Part shown: one piece after another, positions 36,000-47,130 of the stretch
Layout of the letters: the number at the start of each line of letters is the position of its first letter
Numbering within the stretch: the first letter of the stretch is position 1
From: Gonocerus acuteangulatus
Lineage: Eukaryota; Arthropoda; Insecta; Hemiptera; Coreidae
Reading direction: 5' to 3'
DNA: 64,000 bases
Assembly: GCA_946811695.1 (NCBI GenBank)
Contig: OX328124.1
Location: 25,787,626-25,851,625, forward strand
Notes under the pieces: generated by a model
Database searches by the model: none
Told to the model about the DNA's origin: nothing
Seen by the model: the letters and a program-made list of their open reading frames with translations, nothing else
Program-made: the position numbers and the translations under genes

Positions 36000-36175
36000 A
36001 CAAACGGGATTTGGCGAGGCCTTTTACGATGAGGGGTTATTTAGGTCATTATGTAGAGGTTTGTTTGAGACATAATAGGGAGCATTGGATATTCTACGAT
36101 GGAGGAACGAATGCTTGTATACGTTGTATGTTTGAGTGTTTCGCTGTTCTCCATAATTCAAGTCCGTAAGTCCAA
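36000..36175 (-). pseudogene. Jockey-type RT C-terminal fragment
   Basis: On the minus strand, GLELWRTAKHSNIQRIQAF and IVKGLAKS, with frame breaks between, match the YGIxLWG...SNIQRIQxFQ segment after the RT of jockey-type LINEs. Confidence 0.5.
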
Positions 36176-36421
36176 ATAGGTCTGATTATATTTTTGTACA
36201 TAGTGAGTTTGTTTTGTGTGTTGTAAGGTTTGAAGGAGGTCCAAGTTGCCATCGTGAAAGACCATATCTCTCGTTCAGTGTGTGTGTGTAATAATTGTTC
36301 ATGTTGGAAAATGTTATTATATTATATTTATGGAAATTGAGTTATTGTTTGAGTATCCACTGATTTTATTATGATAAACTTTAAAAATGTAAGTAAAACC
36401 CGTATTGATATAAGTAACACA

Positions 36422-36733
36422 GGCACACACAAAAAAAGTGGTCTTTTCCAAAGACGCCATAAATATTTTCTTATGTATTTCGACACACTGTATCCGAATC
36501 CGGAGTCCTTTCACGTCAGGTTTAAGAGCAGATGAAGGTCAAATTTTGTATAAAGCCGTTAAAGAAGAAATAACTAGAGTTTACATGGATTTGAGAGTCA
36601 CTGAATTCGAATCCGAGGTCTGGTTCAGCACATCGGCGCAAAATCAAAGTAATTTCAAGGACAAAAATATATTTATTTTGCAAGAAATGAATTTGGCGTC
36701 TTTGGAAAAGACCACTTTTTTTTTGTGTGTGCC
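36422..36733. mobile_element. 312-bp MITE with ~37-bp inverted ends
   Basis: The ends are GGCACACACAAAAAAAGTGG plus TCTTTTCCAAAGACGCC and the exact-looking inverse at 36695-36733. The centre is non-coding. A half-copy of the terminus occurs at about 40720-40742. Confidence 0.8.
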
Positions 36734-36745
36734 GGTGTAATCAAT

Positions 36746-37254
36746 TCAGTAGAAACTGAAAAATGAAATTGAATATTTATGATATCCTGATGTTTCTAAT
36801 ATGCTTTTAGTCAATGAGATTAGAAGATCAAAAGGAAAAGCAAAAACCATAGGATTTCCTCTGAGTCTTTGTGCATTGCTTGAATAATCGTACGGAATTT
36901 CCGTCGGTTCAAAGGCTGCATTATTCATCCTAAAAGCTGAGAGATATCCTGATCCCGTTCTGGAAGGGTATATGCCGAGCGATATTCAGGCTTATTCCTG
37001 GTTCCGTTGGTAGGTAAAGTAAATTCGAAGGCTGATACTAGATGGGGGAAGGGGGAGGTCCGGTACACCGGAGCAGCATTTACATTCCTAGCTATGAATA
37101 TTCCATTCGTCCCGCAACCTACATCTACCGAATCTAAAACTAATGAATCTGCGCGTCCTTTACATATTGATAGGCGAATCATGGTCTCTTCTGGGCTTCG
37201 AGTATTCTCCCATTTACATTTTACCACCTTTACAATCTCTCCGCTTGACCACAA
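36746..37254 (-). pseudogene. Unrecognised coding-like remnant, two frames
   Basis: Two minus-strand open stretches (36925-37254, 109 codons; 36746-36928, 60 codons) abut and seem separated by a frameshift near 36925. Residues include CGTNGIFIARNVNAAP, PTNGTRNKPEYRS and EIPYDYSSNAQRLRGNP. Composition is protein-like, but I do not recognise the family. Confidence 0.35.
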
Positions 37255-37509
37255 ACAAGTATATTACATTTCAGTGGGATTTCTCCCTCCCTCTAGAGGT
37301 AGGAAACTCGCATTCCGGAAGTACCGGCTAGAAAACTGCACGCTTCAGACCCCATATATCTAGATAATAACGATGGTTCAAATTTGTATAAATATATATT
37401 TAATGACTAATTTTAATGAAATGTTGTACAAAAAACTTTAATCTGAAAAGTCAAGTTTGTTAACCAGCAGAATTAGTCCACCGGAACATGATTTTTGGAG
37501 CGAAATTTC

Positions 37510-38080
37510 TTATGATAAAACACTTACTCACAGAATGCATGAGACGACGTGCCCTGAACTTACCCTACAACATTTGCGAGTTGTTAAACGAAGATAGCCG
37601 ACACATAGACTCTATACTGCATTACCTACACAACAATGGATTATACGAACTCATTTGAACGCAGCTTAATATTTCGTTACCATAGTGTCCTATAGAGACA
37701 TGAATATCCCACCGAAGGCAGATAATTCATCTACCTTCTGGTCCATACTGATTTTCCCAGGATGCAAATGTAAAAAGACTGATGTGCAAACATAATGTAA
37801 ATAAACTTAATTTAAAATAATGAAATCTAATATTATATGTGTATGTATATATGTGCGTAAATAATAAACACAAACTTGTGTTAAGCATAATGTAATGTAA
37901 ATATGTAAATATATAGACAATAAGCTGATATAATGTAATTTAGTAATATGTATATATATATATATGTGTGTGTGTGTGTATATATGTATGTGTTTGTATA
38001 TGTATTGTTTGTAATAACTACCTATATAAAATGTACGGTGTACATCGCCATAAATCGGAACACCAATAAATAAATAACTT
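37510..38080 (+). mobile_element. 5'-truncated LINE-X insertion
   Basis: The open stretch MIKHLLTECMRRRALNLPYN ends ...HNNGLYELI with TGA at 37655-37657. The ~420-bp 3' UTR ends GTACATCGCCATAAATCGG and an (AATA)n tail. Colinear with 30440-30770. Confidence 0.75.
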
Positions 38081-38239
38081 ACGGAAACGAATGAGAGCGT
38101 TTCAACCAGTCAGACCGATATCTCTAACTGGTTTCGAGAAAATTGGTTAAAAATAGTTTATTCAAACTAATTTTCTGTTAGGTTACTTAGAATCGTTAGA
38201 TTGAAACGATTTATACATTTTTGAAATACATTGAATATA

Positions 38240-38784
38240 TCAGGCTGCACCGTATGAAATGTCAGTTTTAGTGTTTCCAATTTCCTTCAAATGTCTTGAA
38301 ACTGTCGTGGCTCCTATTCCGAGTTATTTGGCATATTTCCTAGTGCTTTTTGAGGGACAACCTTCAACCCTTTCTTTCAGGTGGTCATTGTCAAGCTTGG
38401 TTTCTCGCCTTCCTCGCTCCTCGATGTCTAGGTCAAAATTTCCACTTCGAAACCTGGAAAACCACCGGTAAACAGTTCGTTCATTCGCCGTTCCCTCCCC
38501 GAATGCCGTGTTAATGTTCATACACGCCTCAGCAACGCTATGACCGAGCTTAAATTCATAACGAAAAATAATACGGAATTCCATTGAAGTCATAATTTAA
38601 GTTTTATTTTTTTCTCAGAAGATCGTTCTCACTAGACAGTACGCAAGTTACTGATTAAATAATAGGAATAAAAGAGCTTTAATTCTATATGAATAACAAT
38701 GATGTTTGTAAATAATGAAATAAAAAAGGGAAATGATTAAATCGCAAAGTAAACAAAACTGATATTTCATTCGGTAGAGCCTGA
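38240..38784 (-). mobile_element. Mariner deletion derivative (545 bp)
   Basis: The inverted ends are TCAGGCTGCACCGTATGAAA (38240 on) and TCAGGCTCTACCGAATGAAA (from 38784 inward). The minus-strand frame from 38593 gives the N-terminal helix-turn-helix of mariner transposase: RYEFKLGHSVAEACMNINTA, ERTVYRWFSRFRSGNFDL, DNDHLKERVE. It runs to ...KTDISYGAA and a stop inside the terminal repeat, so the catalytic domain is deleted. Confidence 0.85.
38324..38593 (-). pseudogene. Mariner transposase N-terminal domain
   Basis: 89 codons covering the DNA-binding region only; the DD(D/E) catalytic part is absent. It starts at ATG 38593 as MTSMEFRIIFRYEF. Confidence 0.85.
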
Positions 38785-40901
38785 AAAGTTATTTAAATAT
38801 TGGTTGGTTACATTTTGAGTTAAGGACGTATTCGAGATAAAACATTTCATCAAAAGACATGAAAAGTTTTGGGATCTTCGTATAATTTCGTAAATATCTC
38901 GAAAACGGTTGGCTTACTAAATGTTCGGAAGAAATTTTCGAAGCGTGGTATCAATCGTAGAAATAAGTGCTTAAAACCTCGAAAGTGTTTGTTTTCTTCT
39001 TTTGAACGGGGTTTTGTCTTTGTCGCGTTTTAATTGATTGTTTTTGTAGCTTTAATATTCGGTTTTGGTACTTAAAATCGTTGGATTCGATTGAAATATT
39101 TTATACATATCTGATATTTATCTAAACTGGGATATTAACATTTTGCTTACATTTGGAGTTAAGGAAGTATTTGAAACACAGTTTTATTAATAGACATGAA
39201 CATTTTTGGGATCTTCTTATATTTTCTAAAATATCTCGAAACAGCCAGAAAATCGGTATGGATGATGACCATTTGAAACATAGGCGTATATCAGGGGGGG
39301 CTGCAGATCCCCCCCCCCCCCCGAAATGTTGATTAGATCGGTAAAAATTTTATAAAACCCTTAAAAATAAATTAAATAAGATCATTTAGTTCATAAAAAA
39401 TATTCTATTTTGGGTGTAATAGCGTTTAAGTTGGCTAAAACTCTTCCAAGATCTAAATTGTTAGTATTCCATACACCGGAAATGGTCTCAGCCCCCCCCC
39501 GAAATTTTTCCAGCCCCCTCCGAAATTATTTCCTATATACGCCCATGATTTGAAAGCCTAATAAATTATCCACAAAAAGAAAAAAAAAATCGATAATTCA
39601 ATATCAATCGGCCAAGTGTTTAAAACTTCGAAAATGTTAGTTTCGTCTTTTCGAGGGTGTTATTGTCTTTGTTTTACGCACAGTTTAATTGGCTGTTATT
39701 TGTTTTATTTATACAGAATTTTACAGTAAAATGAGTATTTTAGTAAAATAACGTAAGAAAATGAAAAACGTATCCTAGTGTGAACGTTGAGAAGGCGCCT
39801 TAAATTATCCTTTCCTTTGAGATTTTTTTTGTATTTTTCAGGAAAGATTAAAACCTACCAATCACTATTTCTATTCCTTTACAAATGGCACTAGGGATGT
39901 GAACGGAAACGCGCTAAGTGGCGCAGTTCGTGCGAGTCGGACATGTATTCTGAACAGTTCGCTAAAATAGATTCATAGTTCTTTGTTAAAAAAAAAAAAA
40001 TTGAAGAAAAATAAAAAACAGCTCCAAGTTTAACAAAATTTCATAGTTTTCTTCTACTAGTTCATAGTTACTTGAGAAGGGATCTAAATTACAATCTTCT
40101 TCCTCCTTGTAGAAAAAGAATTCTAAAAGAACAGTTGATTTGTACTTGTTCTCCGTAGACAGCTGGTTCTAAATTAAATATAGTAGAAGAATTCTACATT
40201 CCCGTGGTGGATATAAAAAGCAGGGTTGTTTTTATTTGACTTGCCCAGCCACAGCACGGCCACACCCGTTACACTTACGCAGAACAACCTTTACACTCCA
40301 ATGTTTCCAGATATTTTAGTTCAATTAATGAATAAAATAAAATATGGAAAACAGTTAATTCAAAGTTTTGTCCATGTGTGCAGGGGGGGAGGAGGGGTTG
40401 GCTTACTAAAATACATTTTCATTATACATGTGCAAATCCAATATATTATTTATTATTAAACAGGACAAAAATTAATCTTTTATCATTCCTGGTATGTATG
40501 TGAAATAAAATTAAATGAATCATAGCTCGTATGAAGTGGTTAAATAGGAAATAACTAGAGCTCTCAAGCTCTAAAACCATGGAAGCTCAAGTTATTTCTT
40601 CTTTAATCACTTGGTACGAAATTTGACCTTCAAATGCTCTTGAACCTGATGTGAGAGGGCGAAACGGACTACGGATTCGGATTCAGTGTGTCAAAAAACA
40701 TACAAACATATGTATGGTGTCTCTGGAAAATACCACTTTTTAACTACATAATAATAATAGTAATTTAACTACGTAATCATACTCATAAATAATTATTTAC
40801 ATTTTTTTTTTTTTTTTTGTTTTTTTTTTCTTTTTTTTTTCTTTTCTTGAACAAGCCTTTTACTTCCCAGATAGACCAGCCTTACCGACAAGCAGCGGTA
40901 A

Positions 40902-41398
40902 TTTGATTAATGTGATTCAGTCCTTCAACCCAGTTCTCTTCCCAATGACAGTACACTTAACTCTATCTCTTCTTCTGTTCTTCACAATGCTTGTTTCTAA
41001 TGAATTTGATTAATGTGATTGAGTCCTTCAACGCAGTTCTCTTCCTAATGACAGTACACTTAACTCTATCTCTTCTTCTGATCTTCACAATGCTTGTTTC
41101 TAATGAATTTGATTAATGTGATTGAGTCCTTCAACGCAGTTCTCTTCCTAATGACAGTACACTTAACTCTATCTCTTCTTCTGTTCTTCACAATGCTTGT
41201 TTCTAATGAATTTGATTAATGTGATTGAGTCCTTCAACGCAGTTCTCTTCCTAATGACAGTACACTTAACTCTATCTCTTCTTCTGATCTTCACAATGCT
41301 TGTTTCTAATGAATTTGATTAATGTGATTGAGTCCTTCAACCCAGTTCTCTTCCTAATGACAGTACACTTAACTCTATCTCTTCTTCTGATCTTCACT
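40902..41398. repeat. ~103-bp tandem repeat, nearly five units
   Basis: Units start with TTTGATTAATGTGATTGAG and contain TTCTCTTCCTAATGACAGTA and CTCTATCTCTTCTTCTG, at 40902, ~41006, ~41109, ~41212 and ~41315. Units differ at few positions. The last unit runs straight into a mariner remnant. Confidence 0.9.
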
Positions 41399-41692
41399 GC
41401 TGAGGCGTGTATGAACATTAACACGGCGTTCGGGGAGGGAACAGTGAATGAACGAACTGTTTACCTTTGGTTTTCCAGGTTTCGAAGTGGAAATTTTGAC
41501 CTTGACAACGAGGAGCGAGGAAGGCCAGAAACCAAGCTTGACAATGACCACCTGAAAGAAAGGGTTGAAGCTTGTCCCTGAAAAAGCACTAGGGAATATG
41601 CCAAAGAACTCGGAGTAGGAGCCACGAGAGTTTCAAGACATTTGAAGGAAATCGGCAAGTCCAAAACTGACATTTCATACGGTACAGCCTGA
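41396..41692 (+). mobile_element. Mariner deletion derivative, 5'-truncated
   Basis: It encodes AEACMNINTAFGEGTVNERT, FSRFRSGNFDLDNEERGR and DNDHLKERVEACP then TGA, continuing to KTDISYGTA and the terminal repeat ending CCTGA at 41692. It has the same internal deletion junction as 38240-38784. Confidence 0.8.
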
Positions 41693-42095
41693 TATTTATT
41701 TTCCAAATGATTTCTTGTTATCAAAATACAGGAAAATCCTTCTTTACAAGCTTTTTCGATGGGAATTTTTAATTGAGATATTTACAAATAGTTAATTACT
41801 CAAGCATTACAGCTTGCTGAGATAATTTAATTAGTTGGCCCGTCAATTTCAGGTATTTTGTTCGCAGAATGTCCTGTTGTTAATTGAAATGATCGCTACT
41901 CTACTGGAATCTAATTTATAGAGGAATTTCTATAGCAAAATCTCTCTATTTCAATTGAGTTCTGAGATATTTATCACACCAGGAGTATTGTTCGGGATTT
42001 AGGTGATGGAAATAGCTGGTTTATGCACGTGATGCTTGTTTCAGCTGCTAGTTGTAGCTCCGTACCAACTAAATTAGTTTAATACTATCCTTGGA

Positions 42096-42172
42096 AAACA
42101 CTGATTCCCGTTGATCATCGAGGTTAAGCAACGTCACACGTTGCTAGTACTTGAATGGTGATTGTCCACGTG
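42096..42172 (+). pseudogene. 5S rRNA-like fragment
   Basis: CTGATTCCCGTTGATCATCG, GGTTAAGCAACGTCACACG, GCTAGTACTTGAATGG and GTCCACGTGT follow the middle and 3' part of 5S rRNA, including the internal control region, and end in a T-run. The first ~35 nt of 5S are missing, so it is a pseudogene or SINE head remnant. Confidence 0.6.
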
Positions 42173-42199
42173 TTTTTTTTTCATCATTATCATCATGAT

Positions 42200-42410
42200 A
42201 TGTGGCAGGATGTCTCATCACCGAAACTGGGCCTCCTCTGTTGGCTCTGCCTTCTGTTGCCAGGTTACGCTGCCCAGCCAACTGTTCCTTGGCCTTCCTA
42301 CTTACCTTGAGGAGTGCAGCTACGTGGGAAAAAACCTTGTCGGTATTTCAGTGACATCCATTCTGACTACATGCCCTGTCCATCTTAGTCTTCCAAGATT
42401 GATGAAGGTG
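42200..42410 (-). pseudogene. LINE polyprotein C-terminal fragment
   Basis: On the minus strand, LGRLRWTGHVVRMDVTEIP then, after stops, GRPRNSWLGSVTWQQ. The LRWxGHVxRM...GRPRxxW pattern is the familiar C-terminus of many non-LTR polyproteins. Confidence 0.6.
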
Positions 42411-42463
42411 ACAATAACAGAATATAGTGTTATTAAATTAAGAGCACAGCTTGAAACCTTATT

Positions 42464-42550
42464 TTTAGCGCGGTTCCTCCCTCCCTCCGTAGGGAGAAAC
42501 CCCGCTTATAAGGTTGACCTCATGAAGCAATCAGGAAGTGCCGACGAAGT
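42464..42550 (-). mobile_element. H1 3'-terminal fragment
   Basis: It contains TTAGCGCGGTTCCTCCCTCC, the hairpin loop and CCCCGCTTATAAGGTTGACC as in the H1 3' ends. The rest of the element is absent. Confidence 0.6.
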
Positions 42551-42697
42551 AAAGTGCCAAAAATCTTGTATTCAAATTCAAATAAATAAAATGGATAGAT
42601 AATTTTTTTTTTTTTTTTTTCAAATCAAATTTCTCTTTTATTGACAATTCACAATCTGTACAATAAGTAAATTTGTTCAAACAATAACAACACGAGG

Positions 42698-42867
42698 TCT
42701 CCCGTGGTGTAGTGGCTAGCGTGCTAGATTCATAAGCGGGAGATGGTGGGTTCGATCCCCACCGGCGCCAGAAATTTTCTCATCTCAGGACTCGCTGAGA
42801 AAATTCATGGATGTCGGCGCTAATGGCCAAGATTTATGTCGATGCGCCGTAAAAAAAAAAAAAAAAA
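42698..42867 (+). mobile_element. tRNA-derived SINE, S1 family
   Basis: Same 73-nt tRNA-like head as 32905 (GTCTCCCGTGGTGTAGTGGC, B box GGTTCGATCCC, loop TTCATAA). A ~30-bp longer linker, GGCGCTAATGGCCAAG hairpin body and poly(A) follow. Confidence 0.85.
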
Positions 42868-43067
42868 TATAATATAATAACGATTACTAAATGAAGGGTA
42901 TTAATTAATAATACCAAACAGGTGAAGAATAACCCTTCAAAAATTTTTCAAAAAAAAATAAAAAAAAAATAGCAAAACACTGGATGAGGGGAGAAGGCAG
43001 ACATTACTGCTACTCCCAATAACAGTTCTGGTCTTATTTTAATGCAAACATGGTTGAACTATATACA

Positions 43068-43330
43068 CTATTTACACAATTTATTGCAATAAGTTTTCTC
43101 GTGGCCAATGGCGATGAGGAGGATTATGAGGAATAACATTGGAAGAGAGGGATCTGCAAGAGGATTGGGGTGGGCTTGGAGTTTAGAGAAAACATTCAAG
43201 AATCGGGATTTGGCTAAATCATGGACAAAGGGTATATTAGTGTCTCGGTGAATAGTCAAGTTTGAGACGTAGAGAGGGGCGTTGAGGATTTTACGGAAGA
43301 CTTAGGACTGGAAACGTTGGATAATGTTTA
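43068..43330 (-). pseudogene. Jockey-type RT C-terminal fragment
   Basis: On the minus strand, KILNAPLYVSNLTIHRDTNI, FVHDLAKSRFLNVFSKLQ and HPNPLADPSLP. The NAPxYVSN...HPNPL pattern is typical of the end of jockey-clade ORF2. 5'-truncated. Confidence 0.7.
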
Positions 43331-43804
43331 TATTTGATGGCTTAGCTCATCCCCGTAGTAGATAGATTATTTAGGATCGAAAAAATATAAATAATAATAT
43401 ATTTTTATGAGTAAATAACAATAATATCCGCATATCCGGAAAGCAGAGAATTACTAAGTAATAAATTGGAACAAGTTAACTCCTCCAACTTCATCCTCAA
43501 CATATTCCCGAGCTAAATCCCTCCTCCTACGTTAGGATTAGAGCAACAGTTTATTCCAATTTAGTTAGTCTATAGTAGTCACGATCGGAAGCCTTTAATG
43601 AATTTATCTTTGCACGAGGATTATCCTAGGATTAGAGTTTACGCAAATTTGTAATGCGATAGGTTAGCTAGCGGAATAAACTTATTGTCGATTAAATACC
43701 CCTTCAAAATAAGCCTTCATTTTTTATTGGTATTATTGCAATCGTTAAAAATGATAATTTATTGCCTATAACCCAAAGATATCATATCACCATTTTATCA
43801 AGGA
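43331..43804. other. AT-rich stretch, nothing recognised
   Basis: No ORF of note or element boundary seen. Confidence 0.5.
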
Positions 43805-45035
43805 ATGTTGCACTCTTAAACGAATTTTTGAAAAAGTTCTTAAAATTGTCATGGATCCTACCAACCACTGAAAATGAGGCTCGTTAAAATTTATATATAT
43901 ATACATAGGTAATCTTTTTGTTAAGATCTTATATTTTATAAATTTTTTTATTTTCTTGAAGCGTTTATAGCACTTTCATTACTTTTCAAAAGATTGTTTT
44001 CTGAACGTCAACATTTTTAAACATTAACAATTACACAATTGTATTTGATACTAGCTGTTACCCGGCGTGCCATGCTACACCTACTTTCTGCATATAGAAA
44101 AGCCTAAATAAATTAGAAACCAAATAAGTATTATTAAAATCTAATAACACGAATCTGTAACTGTTTCGAACCCGTGACCTCTCAACTGTAAGTCCTAGAC
44201 GGCTTCGACATAACCTATAACTCCCCCCGTATCAAGACATACATGTATGCCAAGTTTGGTAAAAATAGGTCTTGCTTATAAAAAGAAACAACAACATACA
44301 GACAGCAGCTGGTAGACGTTTTTGACCTGGCCTATGACAATCCCCTGATCAAGACCAACCTGTGTGCCCAGTTTGATCAAAATCCGTCAAACGGTGTGGG
44401 TCTGTATAAAGAACAAACATACAGACAGACAGCTGGTAGACGTTTTTGACTTAGCCTACGACTCTCCCCAGATTAAGATCTACATGTGTACCGAGTTCAG
44501 TCAAAATCCGACGACCGGTGTGGAGTTGTATAAGGGACAAACATACAGACAGACAGCTGGTAGACGTTTTTGACTTAGCCTTCGGCTCTCCCCAGATTAA
44601 GATCTACATGTGTACCGAGTTTAGTCAAAATCAGATGAACGGTATGGATTTGTATAAGGGACAAACATACAGACAGACAGCTGCTAGATTTTTTCACCTA
44701 GCCTAGGAGATTTCTCGTATCAAGACCTACCATTATTCCAAGTTTGGTCAAAAACGGCCAAACGGTGTGGATTTGTATAAGGAACAAACAAACAGACACG
44801 TGATTTTTATATATATAGATAAAATTTTTTTGGTTTAAACAAATCAATTCTGGGAAAACTAAATTGTATCGATGATTAATAACGCAATACTACTGTACGT
44901 CGTGGGCACCTTAAGTGTAAGATGCTGTAAATATAAATTAAATCGGTAAATTAAGAGGGGTGGGTTACTCTGCGACCAGATGATTAATTTGGCCTTGCTG
45001 TACTTGATTTTTACTTCCTTGCAACGAATTTATTA
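43805..45035 (-). mobile_element. Diverged H2 element split by another repeat
   Basis: The H2 3' body (TGGATCCTACC, ACTGAAAATGAGG, CGTTAAAATTTATATA) is at 43805-43912. The H2 interior (GTACGTCGTGGGCACC, AAATCGGTAAATTAAGAGGG) is at 44821-45035. The element at 44051-44820 lies between. Confidence 0.5.
44051..44820 (+). mobile_element. Dispersed repeat E, with four ~124-bp internal units
   Basis: It begins CTAGCTGTTACCCGGCGTGC and ends AACAGACACGTGATTTTTAT then a short TA run. Four tandem units spaced about 124 bp each contain GACAGACAGCTGGTAGACG and ATCAAAATCCGTCAAACGG-like text. A minus-strand copy is at 48021-48430. No coding region. CTAGCTGTTACCC-type ends are widespread in arthropod genomes, but I cannot name the family. 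Confidence 0.75.
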
Positions 45036-45359
45036 CTAAGTAATTCCCTCATTTCGGGGCAAGAAATCGACTAGCCTCACCTCCCACACTATTCCCACCC
45101 GGGATTAATGTACTTTGGATGGGAGTTTTGGCTCGATTCCCGAAGGAATCAGCTATTCCTGAGGAGATAAAGGATGGATAAATCAACACATTAGCACTTC
45201 TAATGATGAAGTGATCTTCAATGAGGCGGAGATCATTAGTCACTGTAGTCATCATCAATTCTATCTCTTTAGATTAGCAATCTCTCAGGGATTATAGCAA
45301 TCGGGAAAGAATGTTTGAAAATTGTCTTAAAACCATCATCTATCTACCAGTTAACATTC

Positions 45360-45790
45360 TATCAATATGTCCATCTGTCTATCTATCAATCCTTCCAGCT
45401 ATCTATCTGTCTATTTTACTACTTTTCTACCTATCCGTGTATTTATCTATCTGTATCTGTATCTGTCTATCTATCCTTCCAGCTATCTATCTGTCTATTT
45501 TACTACTTTTCTACCTATCCGTGTATTTATCTATCTGCATCTGTATCTGTCTATCTATCCTTCCAGCTATTTATCTGTCTATTTTACTACTTTTCTACCT
45601 ATCCGTGTATTTATCTATCTGTATCTGTCTATCTATCTATCCTTCCAGCTATCTATTTTTTTTTATTTTATTTTTTTATGGCGTACCAACCTCGTGGTCA
45701 TTAACGCCAGCCAGCTATCTATCTGTCTATTTGACTACTTTTCTACCTATCCGTGTATTTATCTATCTGTATCTGTCTATCTACAGACCT
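45360..45790. repeat. Minisatellite built on CTAT/CTGT tetramers
   Basis: Higher-order ~110-bp units, each with CTATCTGTCTATTTTACTAC and ACCTATCCGTGTATTTATC. Interrupted by an S1 SINE tail at 45655-45712. Long open frames here are low-complexity artefacts. Confidence 0.85.
45655..45712 (-). mobile_element. S1 SINE tail fragment
   Basis: The minus strand GGCGTTAATGACCACGAGG and TACGCC then A-rich matches the S1 hairpin body and tail. The tRNA-like head is missing. Confidence 0.5.
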
Positions 45791-45794
45791 CTAA

Positions 45795-45861
<67 letters not shown>
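45795..45861. repeat. (TA)n microsatellite
   Basis: TA run with one TGTA interruption, closing the minisatellite region. Confidence 0.95.
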
Positions 45862-45863
<2 letters not shown>

Positions 45864-46300
45864 ACTAAGGAGAACATTAGAACTAAATTCAAAGAAATCT
45901 ATATGATCCCTAACTTGCAACTTATAAGTATACAATACTTTCCTACTTAACACATATTTTTGGTAACATTTAAACGTAAACATTTGCCTTGAATGTTCTA
46001 AAATAGATTTATGCACTTAACAGGCGGCTGTGCTTGAGCGTTTAAAATCTGTTTTTATTTTACGCGGAAGTGATAGCCAATTTTAGCGTGCTCTATAGTT
46101 TTTTTTTTTTAATTATATTACAATCATATCCGGGAAATAATAAGGATTCTAAAGATAGCAATAGCTCAATTTTGCTGAAAATCTACTTACGCGGTTGTGA
46201 AAGTTAGGGACTAACTGTTTGTTGGCGAGTCAAAAGGTCCCAACAATAAATGATTAAAAGTAAAAGTAGTTTTTACAGAATAATATAAATAAAACACGTT

Positions 46301-46590
46301 AAGGCCTATTCACGCTAGACCGTGCCGGGTCCGGGCCGGGCCCCGGACGGGACCCGGTTGCCAAGGCAGCATGCATGCTATAACCTATTCACGCTAGACC
46401 GTGCCGGGTCCGGGCCGGGCCCCGGTGAAACAATTACACCACTGTTTTTAATGGACTAGTTAACGCTAGACCGTGCCGGGTCCGGGCCGGGGCCGTGCCG
46501 AGCCCGTGTCCCGGCCGGGCCCCGTTGAGAAAGGGAAGTAGATATTCTTTCCCGTCCGAGCCCGGCCCGGGCCGGCTCCCTCTCTTGTTT
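46301..46590. repeat. GC-rich MITE-like cluster, three ~77-bp units
   Basis: Units start CACGCTAGACCGTGCCGGG at about 46311, 46389 and 46464. Reverse-complement GGGCCCGGCC-type segments follow. Strikingly GC-rich against AT-rich flanks. Probably hAT-type MITE insertions; not confirmed. Confidence 0.6.
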
Positions 46591-46916
46591 GTTTATTTAT
46601 TTATTTAACTAGCTGAATCCGCGAACTTCGTACCGCCTAAATAGCTACGCATCTTTGGAAATAACTAATAAATAAATCACATAAAATAAAAAAAGTCGTT
46701 TAGAGCTTCTGCTGAAATTCAGGAAAATAAATATGCTCTAGCTTCAGTTGATACAACAGTATAAATTACAGTCTTATTTTTCTTACATGGCTACTGCGCA
46801 TGCGCGAACACCAGCGGACACGTTTGTGTAATTTTTTTTTAGTTTAGTCATAGGTTAAAGCATATTTATGCTAATATAAACTATATGATATGAGAATGTC
46901 TCTTCCAGAATGACCT

Positions 46917-47053
46917 GGACGGTGGGGGTCCTCCCTCCCTCCATAGGGAAAAAATCCGCTTATAAGGTTGACCTCACGACGCAATCCGGAAGTGCTGAAT
47001 ACAAAATTTTGCATTTCATAACCCCTAGAGACCGAAAATAACGGTGGTTCAAA

Positions 47054-47060
<7 letters not shown>
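46917..47060 (-). mobile_element. H1 3'-terminal fragment
   Basis: It contains GTCCTCCCTCCCTCCATAGGG, GCTTATAAGGTTGACC, ATCCGGAAGTGC and ACCGAAAATAACGGTGGTTC in the H1 order, ending in a (GT)n tract instead of (TA)n. Confidence 0.65.

Positions 47061-47092
<32 letters not shown>
47047..47092. repeat. (GT)n(AT)n microsatellite
   Basis: GT run passing into AT between the H1 fragment and the Penelope-like unit. Confidence 0.95.
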
Positions 47093-47094
<2 letters not shown>

Positions 47095-47130
47095 TTATTG
47101 ATGTTTTCCGGTAGTGGGGTTGCTTAATTC

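Larger units (their letters stand above)
37270..39942 (-). mobile_element. H1 element broken by LINE-X and mariner insertions
   Basis: On the minus strand the 5' end (GTCCGACTCGCACGAACTGC) is at 39942 and the degraded 3' hairpin region is near 37280-37320. H1 text continues at 38785-39260 and 37430-37509. It is interrupted by 37510-38080 and 38240-38784. It also contains C- and G-runs near 39300 and 39490. Confidence 0.6.

Noticed and set aside
37007..37363. 118-codon plus-strand ORF
   Set aside because: Antisense to the more protein-like minus frames and running into H1 sequence; no recognisable motif.
45311..45906. Long plus-strand frames of 129-185 codons
   Set aside because: They are translations of CTAT/CTGT and TA simple repeats (YLSIYLSI, IYIYIY) with no protein character.
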